From: Pedobacter ureilyticus
GTDB taxonomy: Bacteria > Bacteroidota > Bacteroidia > Sphingobacteriales > Sphingobacteriaceae
Reading direction: 5' to 3'
Assembly: GCF_005925345.1 (NCBI RefSeq)
Contig: NZ_SSHJ01000019.1
Coordinates: 1-64,000, forward strand
Length of the DNA stretch: 64,000 nucleotides
Shown here: piece by piece, positions 8,781-16,678 of the stretch
How positions within the stretch are numbered: position 1 is the stretch's first letter
Layout of the letters: each line of letters opens with the position of its first letter
Position numbers and translations under genes: made by a program
Notes under the pieces: model-generated
The model's input: only the letters and a program-made list of their open reading frames with translations
What the model was told of the DNA's origin: nothing
Databases searched by the model: none

Positions 8781-9989
8781 TTATTCTTGAACAGCAGCTA
8801 ACTCTGCATAGATATCGAACATCCGTTTGGAGTTGGCAATTACTTCATGATGTTTTTCTGCTGTTTTACGAGCATTTTTACCAATTTCTTGCCACTTATT
8901 AGGTTGGGTAATACATTTTAAAATAGAACGATAAAACTCGTCTGCAGTGTCGGCAATTAAAATATCATGTCCGTGCCTACAGTTTATACCTTCGGCAGCC
9001 ATGGTAGTAGCAATAATGCACTTTTGCATGGCCATACCCTCTATAATTTTCACCCTCATTCCACTTCCCGAAAGCAAAGGCACAATCATAATGGCTTTGC
9101 TATTGATAAAATCAACCGCATCAAACACTTCTCCTTCAACAATTAGGTTTTCCGAATCGTAATCAAAAAACTGTTTTTGCATGTTTTTCCCAGCAATATA
9201 GAAGCGCAATTCTCCATTTAACTCTTCAATATCGGGCCAAATCTCATCTAAAAACCATTCTAAGCCTTCTTTGTTAGGCCTCCAATCCATCGCCCCCAAA
9301 TGAAACAAGGTCGGGAAACTTGTTTTAGTGGTATCTATATTATATTTGGTAAAATCTAGTGCAACTGGAAAAACATCTAACTTGGTTTCGCAGCCCATTA
9401 GCAGCAATTTTTGCCTATCGGGTTCGCTAATTGCAAAAACTTGATGAAAGCAATTTACCTGTTCCATCTCATAAGCTTTTAACCTTCGCGATAAAAATTC
9501 TAGGTAGGTTCTTCGCGGAGTAAAACGTTCTCTTATTGCCAAGCGCTCCCAAACATCGTGTTCTATATGGTGCGCCCTGTAAATCAGCTTTGCCTTGCTA
9601 TATTGTTTTACAGTATCTAAATAAGGTACTACAAAAAGACCTTCAAATTGCACCACATCAAATTCCTCTTCTCTAAGTATATTTTCTAAAATCTTTTCGG
9701 CATCGGTATCGTAATATCTAGACACGTTGTAAGATTGATTGGAGAAAATATTAGCAAAAGCGTCCCAAACGTTTACTTCAATATCAACCGTAAACGAGTG
9801 GAAGGTAATTTTTTCGAATACCGGATCGTAAATATCATCTATATCAATGTACTGTTTAGAGTTATTAAGGCTAAATAAAGTAATTTCTACCCCAAGGCTA
9901 AGCAAACCCTTAATGGTATTGTAAACCACTATGGGATAACCGCTATTTGGCGGAAAAGGAACCCTATGGCACAACAACAATACTCTCAT
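8781..9989 (-). CDS. Glycosyltransferase, GT4/GT1-like (GT-B fold)
   Basis: A 402-residue GT-B glycosyltransferase. The N-terminal domain opens MRVLLLCHRVPFPPNSGYP, the usual acceptor-domain start. The C-terminal donor domain (about 215-390) carries SGSGMRVKIIEGMAMQKCII, with the Glu of the E-x7-E-like donor site, then AAEGI. It probably transfers a sugar from a nucleotide donor to an envelope glycan or glycolipid; the substrate is unknown. It starts 4 bp after the rnhB stop on the same strand, so the two are probably co-transcribed. Confidence 0.85.
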   Translation of the reverse strand: MRVLLLCHRVPFPPNSGYPIVVYNTIKGLLSLGVEITLFSLNNSKQYIDIDDIYDPVFEKITFHSFTVDIEVNVWDAFANIFSNQSYNVSRYYDTDAEKILENILREEEFDVVQFEGLFVVPYLDTVKQYSKAKLIYRAHHIEHDVWERLAIRERFTPRRTYLEFLSRRLKAYEMEQVNCFHQVFAISEPDRQKLLLMGCETKLDVFPVALDFTKYNIDTTKTSFPTLFHLGAMDWRPNKEGLEWFLDEIWPDIEELNGELRFYIAGKNMQKQFFDYDSENLIVEGEVFDAVDFINSKAIMIVPLLSGSGMRVKIIEGMAMQKCIIATTMAAEGINCRHGHDILIADTADEFYRSILKCITQPNKWQEIGKNARKTAEKHHEVIANSKRMFDIYAELAAVQE

Positions 9990-9993
9990 GGTT

Positions 9994-10593
9994 TTAAAAC
10001 TTTATAGTTAACTGCGGACTAGTTACATTAAATGTTTTTCGGTGGTAGGGAGATGGGCCGATATTGATAACGGCATTTCGGTGCGCTATAGTGGGATAAC
10101 CTTTATTTTTTTTCCAATCATACATCGGAAAATCAACATCTAAGTTAGCCATGTACTCGTCTCGGTGGGTTTTTGCCAAAATAGAAGCAGCAGCGATGTT
10201 GAGGTACTTTCCGTCGCCTTTTACAATGCAGGCATGCTTCACATCCTGATAGGCTTTAAATCTATTACCATCAATCACCAGATACTCTGGACGCAACAAC
10301 AACTGATCTAACGCTCGGTGCATGGCCAAAAACGAAGCGTTTAAAATATTAATCCGATCAATTTCTTCATGGTCTACCATAGCAACAGCCCAAGCCAAAG
10401 CTTCCCTTTCTATAATTGGCCTCAGCTGCTCTCGTTGTTTGTGCGTTAACTGCTTCGAGTCGGTTAAACCTTCCAAATAGAAATCTTTGGGCAAAATAAC
10501 GGCAGCAGCCACCACCGGGCCAGCCAAACAGCCACGTCCGGCTTCGTCGCAACCGGCCTCAATTAAATCTATTTGATAACAGTTTAACAGCAT
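9994..10593 (-). CDS. rnhB: Ribonuclease HII
   Basis: RNase HII cuts the RNA strand of RNA-DNA hybrids and starts removal of ribonucleotides misincorporated in DNA. The 199-residue protein shows the catalytic Asp16-Glu17 in [22 protein letters not shown] with a further catalytic Asp, and [12 protein letters not shown]. Length is typical for type II enzymes. A -7-like box (TATTTTTG, minus strand, 10605 to 10598) overlaps the start region. The next gene downstream is a glycosyltransferase 4 bp away, which may share its transcript. Confidence 0.94.
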   Translation of the reverse strand: MLLNCYQIDLIEAGCDEAGRGCLAGPVVAAAVILPKDFYLEGLTDSKQLTHKQREQLRPIIEREALAWAVAMVDHEEIDRINILNASFLAMHRALDQLLLRPEYLVIDGNRFKAYQDVKHACIVKGDGKYLNIAAASILAKTHRDEYMANLDVDFPMYDWKKNKGYPTIAHRNAVINIGPSPYHRKTFNVTSPQLTIKF

Positions 10594-10663
10594 AGCACAA
10601 AAATAACACTTCTAAAGGCTTTCTTAACACAATATGCCAATTATAATAACATCAGTTTTTAGA

Positions 10664-10745
10664 AAAGCCCGGAAAGTGCAGGTCAATAACGCTAGTCCCG
10701 CTTGCCATTTCAAGTCCGCACTCGTTACACTCGCTTGCGGGCTTT
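10664..10745. repeat. Imperfect inverted repeat upstream of rnhB
   Basis: The outer words AAAGCCCG (10664-10671) and CGGGCTTT (10738-10745) are complementary. An inner pair (10712-10720 and 10736-10744) matches at 8 of 9 positions. The rest of 10594-10930 holds no recognisable gene. Confidence 0.4.
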
Positions 10746-10934
10746 ACATTTTAATCGGGTTTATTATACTTTATGCTGTGCCATAAAATATAGCAAGTAC
10801 CCAAAAGGCAACAAAGCACCATCCCACGTGCTCGCATACTTGGTTTTATCGCCAATAGGCAAAGCTTATAACCGATAGTTAGATAATTAAAGTTTGATTG
10901 GGTGGTACTTAAACAATCTATTACGATTTTTAAC

Positions 10935-11434
10935 CACCCCGCCTTTCAGGCACCCCTCCAAAGGAGGGGAATGTAGGCCGCAATTCCCCTCTTTCAGCTA
11001 TCGTGTGGACACATCTTTTTGCTCATTGCCTTTATGCAATTTGCCGGGCTCTGTTCATAAATTACTGTATTTTGCCAAGAACGACCGTCAATTCCCAGTG
11101 CCAGACCAATCAAAAAAACTGGAGCACAATAGAACAAATAGCTCTTCCAAACCTAAAACGCAGTGGTTTTGTGATAAAGTTTGTAGATGCTTCCATTTAT
11201 TTATTGTTAACGAACAAACCCCGAAGGGCTCAATCAGACAAATAAAAAACAGAAAAACTGATTAAACGAAGTGCCACAGTTTTTTTGATGAGCCACGGGA
11301 CGTGAAAAGGCACATTTGGGATTGACAAGCATTTTTGCATACTTTTGATGCTTCAAAAGTTTGATGCCCTGCGGCATAGAGCAATTTGTGTCCACACGAT
11401 AGGTCTTTCAGAGGGATGGTCGAAGACCGGGGTG
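10935..11434. repeat. GC-rich palindromic repeat split by a MITE
   Basis: CACCCCG (10935-10941) and CGGGGTG (11428-11434) are the outer arms, and a CCCCTCC/GGAGGGG hairpin lies at 10953-10969. If 10998-11403 and one target copy are removed, about 90 bp of imperfect inverted repeat is restored. This looks like an older dispersed repeat that served as target for the element at 10998. Confidence 0.6.
10998..11403. mobile_element. MITE-like element (or short IS remnant) with 8-bp target duplication
   Basis: A 406-bp element with 16-bp perfect terminal inverted repeats (CTATCGTGTGGACACA on the left, its reverse complement TGTGTCCACACGATAG on the right). It is flanked by direct copies of TCTTTCAG at 10990-10997 and 11404-11411. 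Inside are short reading frames (for example 11003-11245) with no transposase motif I recognise. It is therefore probably non-autonomous and mobilised in trans. An 8-bp duplication occurs in several IS families, so the family is not assigned. Confidence 0.75.
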
Positions 11435-11552
11435 TTTTGTAGGGCGATAAATATTAATCGAACTTAGGTTTATAAATATTGGCCAATAGATGGTTATCAA
11501 TCACATTTACTAAGGGTAAATTATTTAATTAATGAGATAACAAAACACAAAA

Positions 11553-11656
11553 TGACGGAAATGATAAAAATTCCGTCAATATACTGACGGAAGTAATAAA
11601 AATTCCGTCAGTATATTGACGGAAGTAATAAAAATTCCGTCAGTATATTGACGGAA
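11553..11656 (+). repeat. Four tandem 32-bp palindromic units (operator-like)
   Basis: Units begin at 11553, 11585, 11617 and 11649, an exact 32-bp period. Each full unit is TGACGGAA, a 10-bp A/T-rich spacer, TTCCGTCA and a 6-bp linker (GTATAT). The fourth unit keeps only the left half. The first differs at a few bases; the second and third are identical. The array ends inside the promoter of the DUF4143 ATPase gene, so binding of a dimeric regulator or copy-number variation could alter expression. The role is inferred. Confidence 0.85.
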
Positions 11657-11678
11657 GTAATAAATAATTTTATATTTG
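11648..11678 (+). promoter_or_regulatory. Promoter of the DUF4143 ATPase gene
   Basis: TTG (11648-11650), supplied by the last repeat unit, is followed after 20 bp by TATATTTG (11671-11678), matching TTG-N20-TAnnTTTG. Only 4 bp separate the -7 box from the ATG at 11683, which predicts a leaderless or nearly leaderless mRNA. Confidence 0.65.
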
Positions 11679-11682
11679 TGGT

Positions 11683-12813
11683 ATGGATATTCCTAGAGCA
11701 CTTGAAAAAACAATCCTTAAAAAACTGAAGCCCAATAAAGTGGTAGCAATTTTAGGTGCCAGACGTGTAGGAAAAACAGAGCTGATTAGCTACCTATCAA
11801 AAAACAGCAGCGAAAAACAATTATTGCTTAATGGCGATGACATTGAAACTCATAACCTTTTGGCTACCCAAAGCACTGCCAATTTTAAACGACTACTTGG
11901 CGACACGCAGTTGCTTATCATAGATGAGGCACAGGAAATACCCAACATAGGCAAAAAGCTAAAGTTGATGGTAGACACCATACCTGGCATAAAAATACTC
12001 ATTACTGGTTCATCGGCATTTGAGATCAACAATCAAGTTGGGGAACCATTGTTGGGGCGTATGAGTACTTTGCATTTATTCCCTTTGGCTCAGCTAGAAT
12101 TTACTGCAAAAGAAAACTACCTGGAAACCAGAAATAATTTAGAAGAAAGACTAGTTTTTGGTTCCTATCCAGAGCTTACTAGTATTATTAATCGGGAAGA
12201 CAAAATAAGTTACCTAAAAGAACTTGCCCACAACCAGCTACTCAGAGATATTTTAGCTTTTGAAGGCATTAAAAAACGAGATAAAATTGTTGCGCTGCTA
12301 CAAATGATTGCTTTTAGAACAGGTAGCGAAATATCCTTAGAAAGCATAGGTAGAGATTTGCAGATTAGCAAAAACACAGTAGAGAAATACCTCGACCTGT
12401 TTAGCAAGGTTTTTATCATCTATAGTGTTAGTGGCTTTAGCCGTAACCGAGATAACGAAATTACCAAGATGAAAAAGTGGTATTTTGTTGACAATGGAAT
12501 CCGCAATGCGATAATTAATTCTTTTAACCCTTTAAACATGCGAGATGATGTGGGCAAATTATGGGAAGGATATTTGAACAGCGAACGAATAAAAATGCTT
12601 CACTATAAAGAAAAGCACGTTTTTGATTATTTTTGGCGTACGCACAACAAACAAGAAATTGACCGCATTGAGGAAGCAAACGATAAGCTAGCGGCGTTTG
12701 AATACAAATGGCAAAACTCAAAAACAAAGATACCCAGCGAGTTTGCAAGAGCCTATCCAGATGCCACTTTTGAGGTAATAGACCAACAAAATTACCTAGA
12801 TTATATTACTTGA
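11683..12813 (+). CDS. AAA-type ATPase with C-terminal DUF4143 domain
   Basis: A 376-residue ATPase common in Bacteroidota accessory regions. It has a Walker A motif (GARRVGKTE, Lys31), Walker B (LLIIDEAQEIP) and a sensor-like ILITGSSAFEI. The C-terminal DUF4143 part contains a helix-turn-helix-like segment (SLESIGRDLQISKNTVEKYL) and ends in a nuclease-like pattern (EIDRIE, then FEYKW). That last pattern resembles the D...ExK core of PD-(D/E)xK enzymes. The biological role of this family is not settled. The gene sits between rnhB and a conserved transporter/GT2 cluster, beside a MITE. Its unusual 32-bp repeat array and near-leaderless promoter suggest tight or variable control. Confidence 0.85.
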   Translation: MDIPRALEKTILKKLKPNKVVAILGARRVGKTELISYLSKNSSEKQLLLNGDDIETHNLLATQSTANFKRLLGDTQLLIIDEAQEIPNIGKKLKLMVDTIPGIKILITGSSAFEINNQVGEPLLGRMSTLHLFPLAQLEFTAKENYLETRNNLEERLVFGSYPELTSIINREDKISYLKELAHNQLLRDILAFEGIKKRDKIVALLQMIAFRTGSEISLESIGRDLQISKNTVEKYLDLFSKVFIIYSVSGFSRNRDNEITKMKKWYFVDNGIRNAIINSFNPLNMRDDVGKLWEGYLNSERIKMLHYKEKHVFDYFWRTHNKQEIDRIEEANDKLAAFEYKWQNSKTKIPSEFARAYPDATFEVIDQQNYLDYIT

Positions 12814-12815
12814 TC

Positions 12816-13961
12816 CTAAACACTAGCATTCTGTCCTTTAACATCAAAGGCATCGCGTAGCCCAATAGCAATTAAATTGAAAGCATACACGGTAAGCATA
12901 ATGGCCAACCCTGGTAAAATAGCCAAATAAGCGGCGTCCATAATGATATAGCCGTAGTGCTCCTTAATCATGGTACCCCAGCTTGGCATGGGTGGTTGCG
13001 CACCAAAACCTAAGAAACTTAAGCCCGTTTCTAACAAAATTGCGGAGGCAAAATTGGCAGAACCTACCACCAAAATTGGCCCGGCTATGTTTGGTAAAAT
13101 ATGCTTAATTATGGTTCTACTGTTAGAAAAACCCAGTGCTTTAGCGGCTTCTACAAATTCGACTTGTTTTAAAGCCATTACCTGTCCGCGTACTAAACGG
13201 GCAACATCAACCCAAGTTGACAACCCCACTGCAATAAAAATTTGCCAAAAACCTTTGCCCAAAGCAAACGATATGGCGATAACCAACAACAAAGAAGGCA
13301 ATGACCAAATAACGTTCATAAACCAGCTGATTGCAGCATCTATTTTACCCCCAAAGTAGCCCGCAATGGCGCCCAAGCCCACGCCGATAAACATAGAAAT
13401 AAGTACCGCCATTAAGCCTACGGATAGCGAAACACGTACTGCCAAAATTAAACGGCTTAGCAAATCTCGTCCGTAAATATCTGTGCCTAACCAAAAAGTT
13501 TGTTCGTAAACATTGCGTTTTTCAAATAAAGTTGTCGCATTACCTAGCTTACTTGGCAAAGTACAGCTATTACAAAGGTCTTTAAGTTTGTAAATGGTTG
13601 GGTTGGTGTTTTTCTCTTCACCAATGTATTCGTAGGCGTGCACTTCACCATTTACGATTTTATAAGAGGTGATAGGCACACTCTTAAATTTGGCAGGCTG
13701 GCCGTAAAGCATTTTATTAAAAAAACTTACGTCTTTTACATTATTGTAACGCTGTACTATCAGAAACTTAAACTTACTGCTGGGTTTTTCCTTACCAATT
13801 TGCAGTTGTTGTGTATTGGCATAAGGTGTTTGGTCGGGAGTGATTAAATACCCCAACACACCAACTAATACCATTAAAATTATAAAAAAAAGGCCAATTA
13901 GAGCAAGTGTATTACGTTTAAACTTTTTCCAAACCTTTGCAGATTGTGTAGTATTCGACAT
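12816..13961 (-). CDS. Peptide/nickel-type ABC transporter permease (OppC/DppC-like)
   Basis: A 381-residue inner-membrane permease. The first membrane segment (about 15-38) is followed by an unusually long periplasmic stretch (about 39-160). The core then has five hydrophobic segments and the EAA loop (EAAKALGFSNSRTIIKHILP) that contacts the ATPase. The motif GTDIYGRDLLSRLILAVRVS is typical of OppC/DppC. OppB, ATPase and binding-protein genes are not adjacent, so partners must lie elsewhere. The GT2 gene lies 1 bp upstream on the same strand, indicating one transcript. Peptides or similar small solutes are the probable substrate. Confidence 0.88.
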   Translation of the reverse strand: MSNTTQSAKVWKKFKRNTLALIGLFFIILMVLVGVLGYLITPDQTPYANTQQLQIGKEKPSSKFKFLIVQRYNNVKDVSFFNKMLYGQPAKFKSVPITSYKIVNGEVHAYEYIGEEKNTNPTIYKLKDLCNSCTLPSKLGNATTLFEKRNVYEQTFWLGTDIYGRDLLSRLILAVRVSLSVGLMAVLISMFIGVGLGAIAGYFGGKIDAAISWFMNVIWSLPSLLLVIAISFALGKGFWQIFIAVGLSTWVDVARLVRGQVMALKQVEFVEAAKALGFSNSRTIIKHILPNIAGPILVVGSANFASAILLETGLSFLGFGAQPPMPSWGTMIKEHYGYIIMDAAYLAILPGLAIMLTVYAFNLIAIGLRDAFDVKGQNASV

Positions 13962-13962
13962 C

Positions 13963-15096
13963 TTATTTTACCATTCGACCTTTCCAATTGTACTTTCCAG
14001 AATTTCCGGCAATGCCAATATAAACAATGTAAATGATATGCAAAGCATTCAATAAAGGCAACCACCATAACAAGGCTTTTCTTTTAAAAAAACTCATCAT
14101 ATTGTTAAGGAAAACAAATTCTACCAGCAGTTTTGAAACCAATTGAAACGCCAAGAACGGCAAGGTTTGAGTTGGAAAAAACACCGCTAACAAGGCATTT
14201 AAAATAATACTAAGGTTAAACAGCCACACACTTATGCCTAAAATAATAACCGATTTATCTTTGTATCTGGTACTTTTGGAAGCCCAGCGTTTGCGTTGCT
14301 GTATAAACTCGCCAACTGTTGCTTTGGCATGGGTGTAAACTATGGCAGCTTTACTTTTTAGAAAGCCAATTTTATCTCCGTAAATGGCTGATATTTTATG
14401 CAGTAACAATTCATCATCACCAGAAGCCAAATCATCAATACCTTTAAAACCACCAACCTCAAAAAAAGCTTTTTTCTCATAAGCCAAATTTGCCCCATTA
14501 CAGGTGCTTGGATTTTTATTGCCAATGGTAGATGCTCCCAAGCCAATTAAATAAGAGAACTCTAAAGCTTGTGCCTGTTCAAAAAAACTCTTTTCTTCGA
14601 AATAGGCTACTGGCGATGAAATCATTTTACAACCTGTAGTTTCGTAGTAATTTACAATGGTTGCTAACCACTCGGCTCCCATTCTGCAATCGGCATCGGT
14701 AGTTACAATTAAATCGCCTTTGGCTTGCCCAATGGCTGTTTGTATAGCCATCTTTTTGTATGAGTTTAAGGCTTTATCTTCGTTTAGCTGTATCAATACC
14801 ACCTCGGGGTAAGACTTTACTATGGTTGCCGTTTGGTCTGTAGAATGGTCATCAATAACAATCAGTTCAAAAAGTTCCTTTTGATAACTCTGCGCCAATA
14901 TATCGTCAATTGTTTTCCCAATTTTATCTTCTTCGTTGCGAGCGGCTACAATAATAGAAACCAAAGTAGTTGGCACTTTATGTGTTTTGTGATAAGATTT
15001 AATCTTAATCCACCCTATGATGAAAGTTGCCACCACAAATACGTAAATGAGCGTTAAAAATGCAGAGAAGTAATTAATCGCGTCGAGTATTTCCAA
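13963..15096 (-). CDS. Family 2 glycosyltransferase, membrane-bound
   Basis: A 377-residue inverting GT-A glycosyltransferase. A hydrophobic N-terminal segment (about 10-30) precedes the catalytic domain with VSIIVAARNEEDKI, VIDDHSTDQT and the TTDADC (DxD-type) metal and nucleotide site. Further on come GDDELLL and QRKRWASK, the QxxRW-like motif of processive or lipid-linked enzymes. Two or three hydrophobic segments lie near the C terminus. It overlaps the flippase-like gene by 23 bp and abuts the OppC-like gene, so all three are probably an operon. The acceptor is probably a lipid or envelope polymer; this is inferred. Confidence 0.87.
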   Translation of the reverse strand: MEILDAINYFSAFLTLIYVFVVATFIIGWIKIKSYHKTHKVPTTLVSIIVAARNEEDKIGKTIDDILAQSYQKELFELIVIDDHSTDQTATIVKSYPEVVLIQLNEDKALNSYKKMAIQTAIGQAKGDLIVTTDADCRMGAEWLATIVNYYETTGCKMISSPVAYFEEKSFFEQAQALEFSYLIGLGASTIGNKNPSTCNGANLAYEKKAFFEVGGFKGIDDLASGDDELLLHKISAIYGDKIGFLKSKAAIVYTHAKATVGEFIQQRKRWASKSTRYKDKSVIILGISVWLFNLSIILNALLAVFFPTQTLPFLAFQLVSKLLVEFVFLNNMMSFFKRKALLWWLPLLNALHIIYIVYIGIAGNSGKYNWKGRMVK

Positions 15097-16051
15097 AGAA
15101 GTTGAGTTTAAAAACGAAATATGAGCCTAAGATAGCAGGAATTATGATATTGATGAGCCAAATACTTGCAATACATGCAACAACAGCAGTATTTTGATTT
15201 GTAACGTATTTAAAAAAGAACAGGGCGGTAACACTTCTAATACCGATATCTAGCAAATCTAAAGATGGTAAGGTTGATTGTACAAAGAACAAAATTGGCA
15301 CTAACATTACAATATCTGCTATGCTTAAATGTGGTACCAACCATAAAAACATGATGAGATACTGCGTAGTAAACACAGCATATCTAGCTAGGCAAAACAA
15401 TAAAATTTTTAGGAGTTCTACTTTTTTATAGCGAGCTAGTACCGCATAAAACTTCTTGTACTTACGGGTAATTTTTATAGAAAGCAATAAACTGTTTAAC
15501 CATTTGATATTGAAATAAAAAACCAGGAAGAACAACGCAAAAATTAGCGCCAAGCCACTTACAGCCGCAAAAATAATGGGCTCTAAAGGAATAAATCGAT
15601 ACACAAACACGCAAACCGCTATAGCGCCAAACACATTGGTGAGCACCAATTGCCCAATGTTGCCTACCGTCATGGCTACTACGCCAATAACACGTCTTTT
15701 GGGAGACAGGAAGAATACCCTGCCTCCGTACTCTCCGAGCCTGTTGGGTGTAAAGACAGCCCAAGTTAAGCCGCAAAAAACAGATTCTATGGATCTCCAC
15801 AAACTGATCTGCTCTATTTTATAAATCAGCTTTTGCCATTTTACAGCCTCGAGCCCCCAGTTAAAAAGCATGAGCATAAAAACACTTCCCAAAACCAGCC
15901 AAATTTGCTGGAGCGGAATATTATGCAGCAGCGTAATGAACTCTCTAAGATCGTTGTGGTTTGTAAGTTTTCTATAGATAAACCAAAAAGCAAAAGCCAC
16001 AATGGCTATTTTGATGATATTGGCTAATATTTTTTTATAACTGGATGTCAA
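15074..16051 (-). CDS. Flippase-like / lysylphosphatidylglycerol synthase TM-region protein (UPF0104)
   Basis: A 325-residue integral membrane protein with about eight hydrophobic segments. TPNRLGEYGGRVFFLSPKRR matches the conserved (N)R-x-GE-x-GR region of the UPF0104/LPG synthase membrane domain, without the cytosolic aminoacyl-transfer domain of MprF. Such proteins are proposed to flip or handle lipids. It overlaps the GT2 gene by 23 bp, which suggests a shared role in making or moving a glycolipid. It is the first gene of this three-gene cluster, with a toxin-antitoxin pair immediately upstream. Confidence 0.82.
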   Translation of the reverse strand: MTSSYKKILANIIKIAIVAFAFWFIYRKLTNHNDLREFITLLHNIPLQQIWLVLGSVFMLMLFNWGLEAVKWQKLIYKIEQISLWRSIESVFCGLTWAVFTPNRLGEYGGRVFFLSPKRRVIGVVAMTVGNIGQLVLTNVFGAIAVCVFVYRFIPLEPIIFAAVSGLALIFALFFLVFYFNIKWLNSLLLSIKITRKYKKFYAVLARYKKVELLKILLFCLARYAVFTTQYLIMFLWLVPHLSIADIVMLVPILFFVQSTLPSLDLLDIGIRSVTALFFFKYVTNQNTAVVACIASIWLINIIIPAILGSYFVFKLNFFGNTRRD

Positions 16052-16053
16052 AA

Positions 16054-16332
16054 CTACTTATCGTTATAATGCCCCCAAGCAGATAAAACCAATATAGTTA
16101 CTATCTTTTCTTTAATTTGATAAACCAATCTATGCTTGTCCGATATTCGTCTAGACCATGTGGGCACATCAAAATATTTTAGTTGTTCAGGCCTACCTGT
16201 TCCTATTTCTGGATGTTTTTCTAATTCATCTAAAAGGGATAGCAACTTTTTTAACGATTTTTTATCTCCCGACTTTTCCAGCTTTATAACATCTTTCTTG
16301 GCACTTTCTGTAAAAATTACCTCATATATCAT
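16054..16332 (-). CDS. YoeB/Txe-family toxin (mRNA interferase)
   Basis: A 92-residue RelE-superfamily toxin of the YoeB/Txe type, predicted to cut mRNA in the ribosomal A site. The family C-terminal signature is present: WSRRISDKHRLVYQIKE followed by a final SAWGHYNDK with the conserved His-Tyr. Its start overlaps the antitoxin stop by 4 bp (16329-16332), the usual antitoxin-first coupled arrangement. The pair sits between ruvC and the flippase/GT2/permease cluster and looks inserted there. The toxin gene stops 2 bp before the flippase-like gene, so read-through is possible. Confidence 0.9.
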   Translation of the reverse strand: MIYEVIFTESAKKDVIKLEKSGDKKSLKKLLSLLDELEKHPEIGTGRPEQLKYFDVPTWSRRISDKHRLVYQIKEKIVTILVLSAWGHYNDK

Positions 16333-16553
16333 AAGACGCTTTTAAAAAGTTCCTTTTTAAATTCAGGTGTAAGTTTATGAATTTTCCCTTCTTCACTTTC
16401 TTTTAGAGATTTGTCAATTTTTGCGTAGAACTCTTCCTTGCTCATTTCAGTTTTATCCTCTTGAATTTTGATTTTTTTAACGCCTAATGCTTTAAGTACT
16501 GCTTTAAGCTTTGAAACCTCCGACGGCTCTATCTCAAACGAAAATGTAGTCAT
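16329..16553 (-). CDS. Antitoxin partner of the YoeB-like toxin (DUF2683-like)
   Basis: A 74-residue Lys/Glu-rich protein immediately upstream of the toxin and overlapping it by 4 bp. The N-terminal part (SFEIEPSEVSKLKAVLKALG) suggests a small beta-alpha segment like DUF2683 proteins. The charged C-terminal tail would wrap the toxin. It is not a classic YefM/Phd sequence, so the identity rests mainly on position and size. Confidence 0.75.
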   Translation of the reverse strand: MTTFSFEIEPSEVSKLKAVLKALGVKKIKIQEDKTEMSKEEFYAKIDKSLKESEEGKIHKLTPEFKKELFKSVL

Positions 16554-16666
16554 GACTTTTTATTTTTTCTTCTACTTACACAAAAGTAAGTAAAAACACG
16601 GATATACTTAAATGATAAAATGAGAGAGAGACGGCCTAAACGAACGCCTAATGTGCAAATAAGTTA

Positions 16667-16674
16667 TACTTTTG
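16667..16674 (+). promoter_or_regulatory. -7 box of ruvC
   Basis: TACTTTTG matches TAnnTTTG and ends 4 bp before the ruvC ATG. Transcription would start at or next to the start codon, as for the ATPase gene at 11683. A clear -33 TTG is not seen. Confidence 0.5.
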
Positions 16675-16678
16675 TAGT

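Noticed and set aside
10894..11265. Small plus-strand frames in and around the MITE
   Set aside because: They cross the element boundary or lack any recognisable domain, and the base composition does not look coding.
11553..11656. CRISPR-like repeats of 32 bp
   Set aside because: Units are contiguous and identical with no spacers, and no cas gene is nearby. They end in a promoter.
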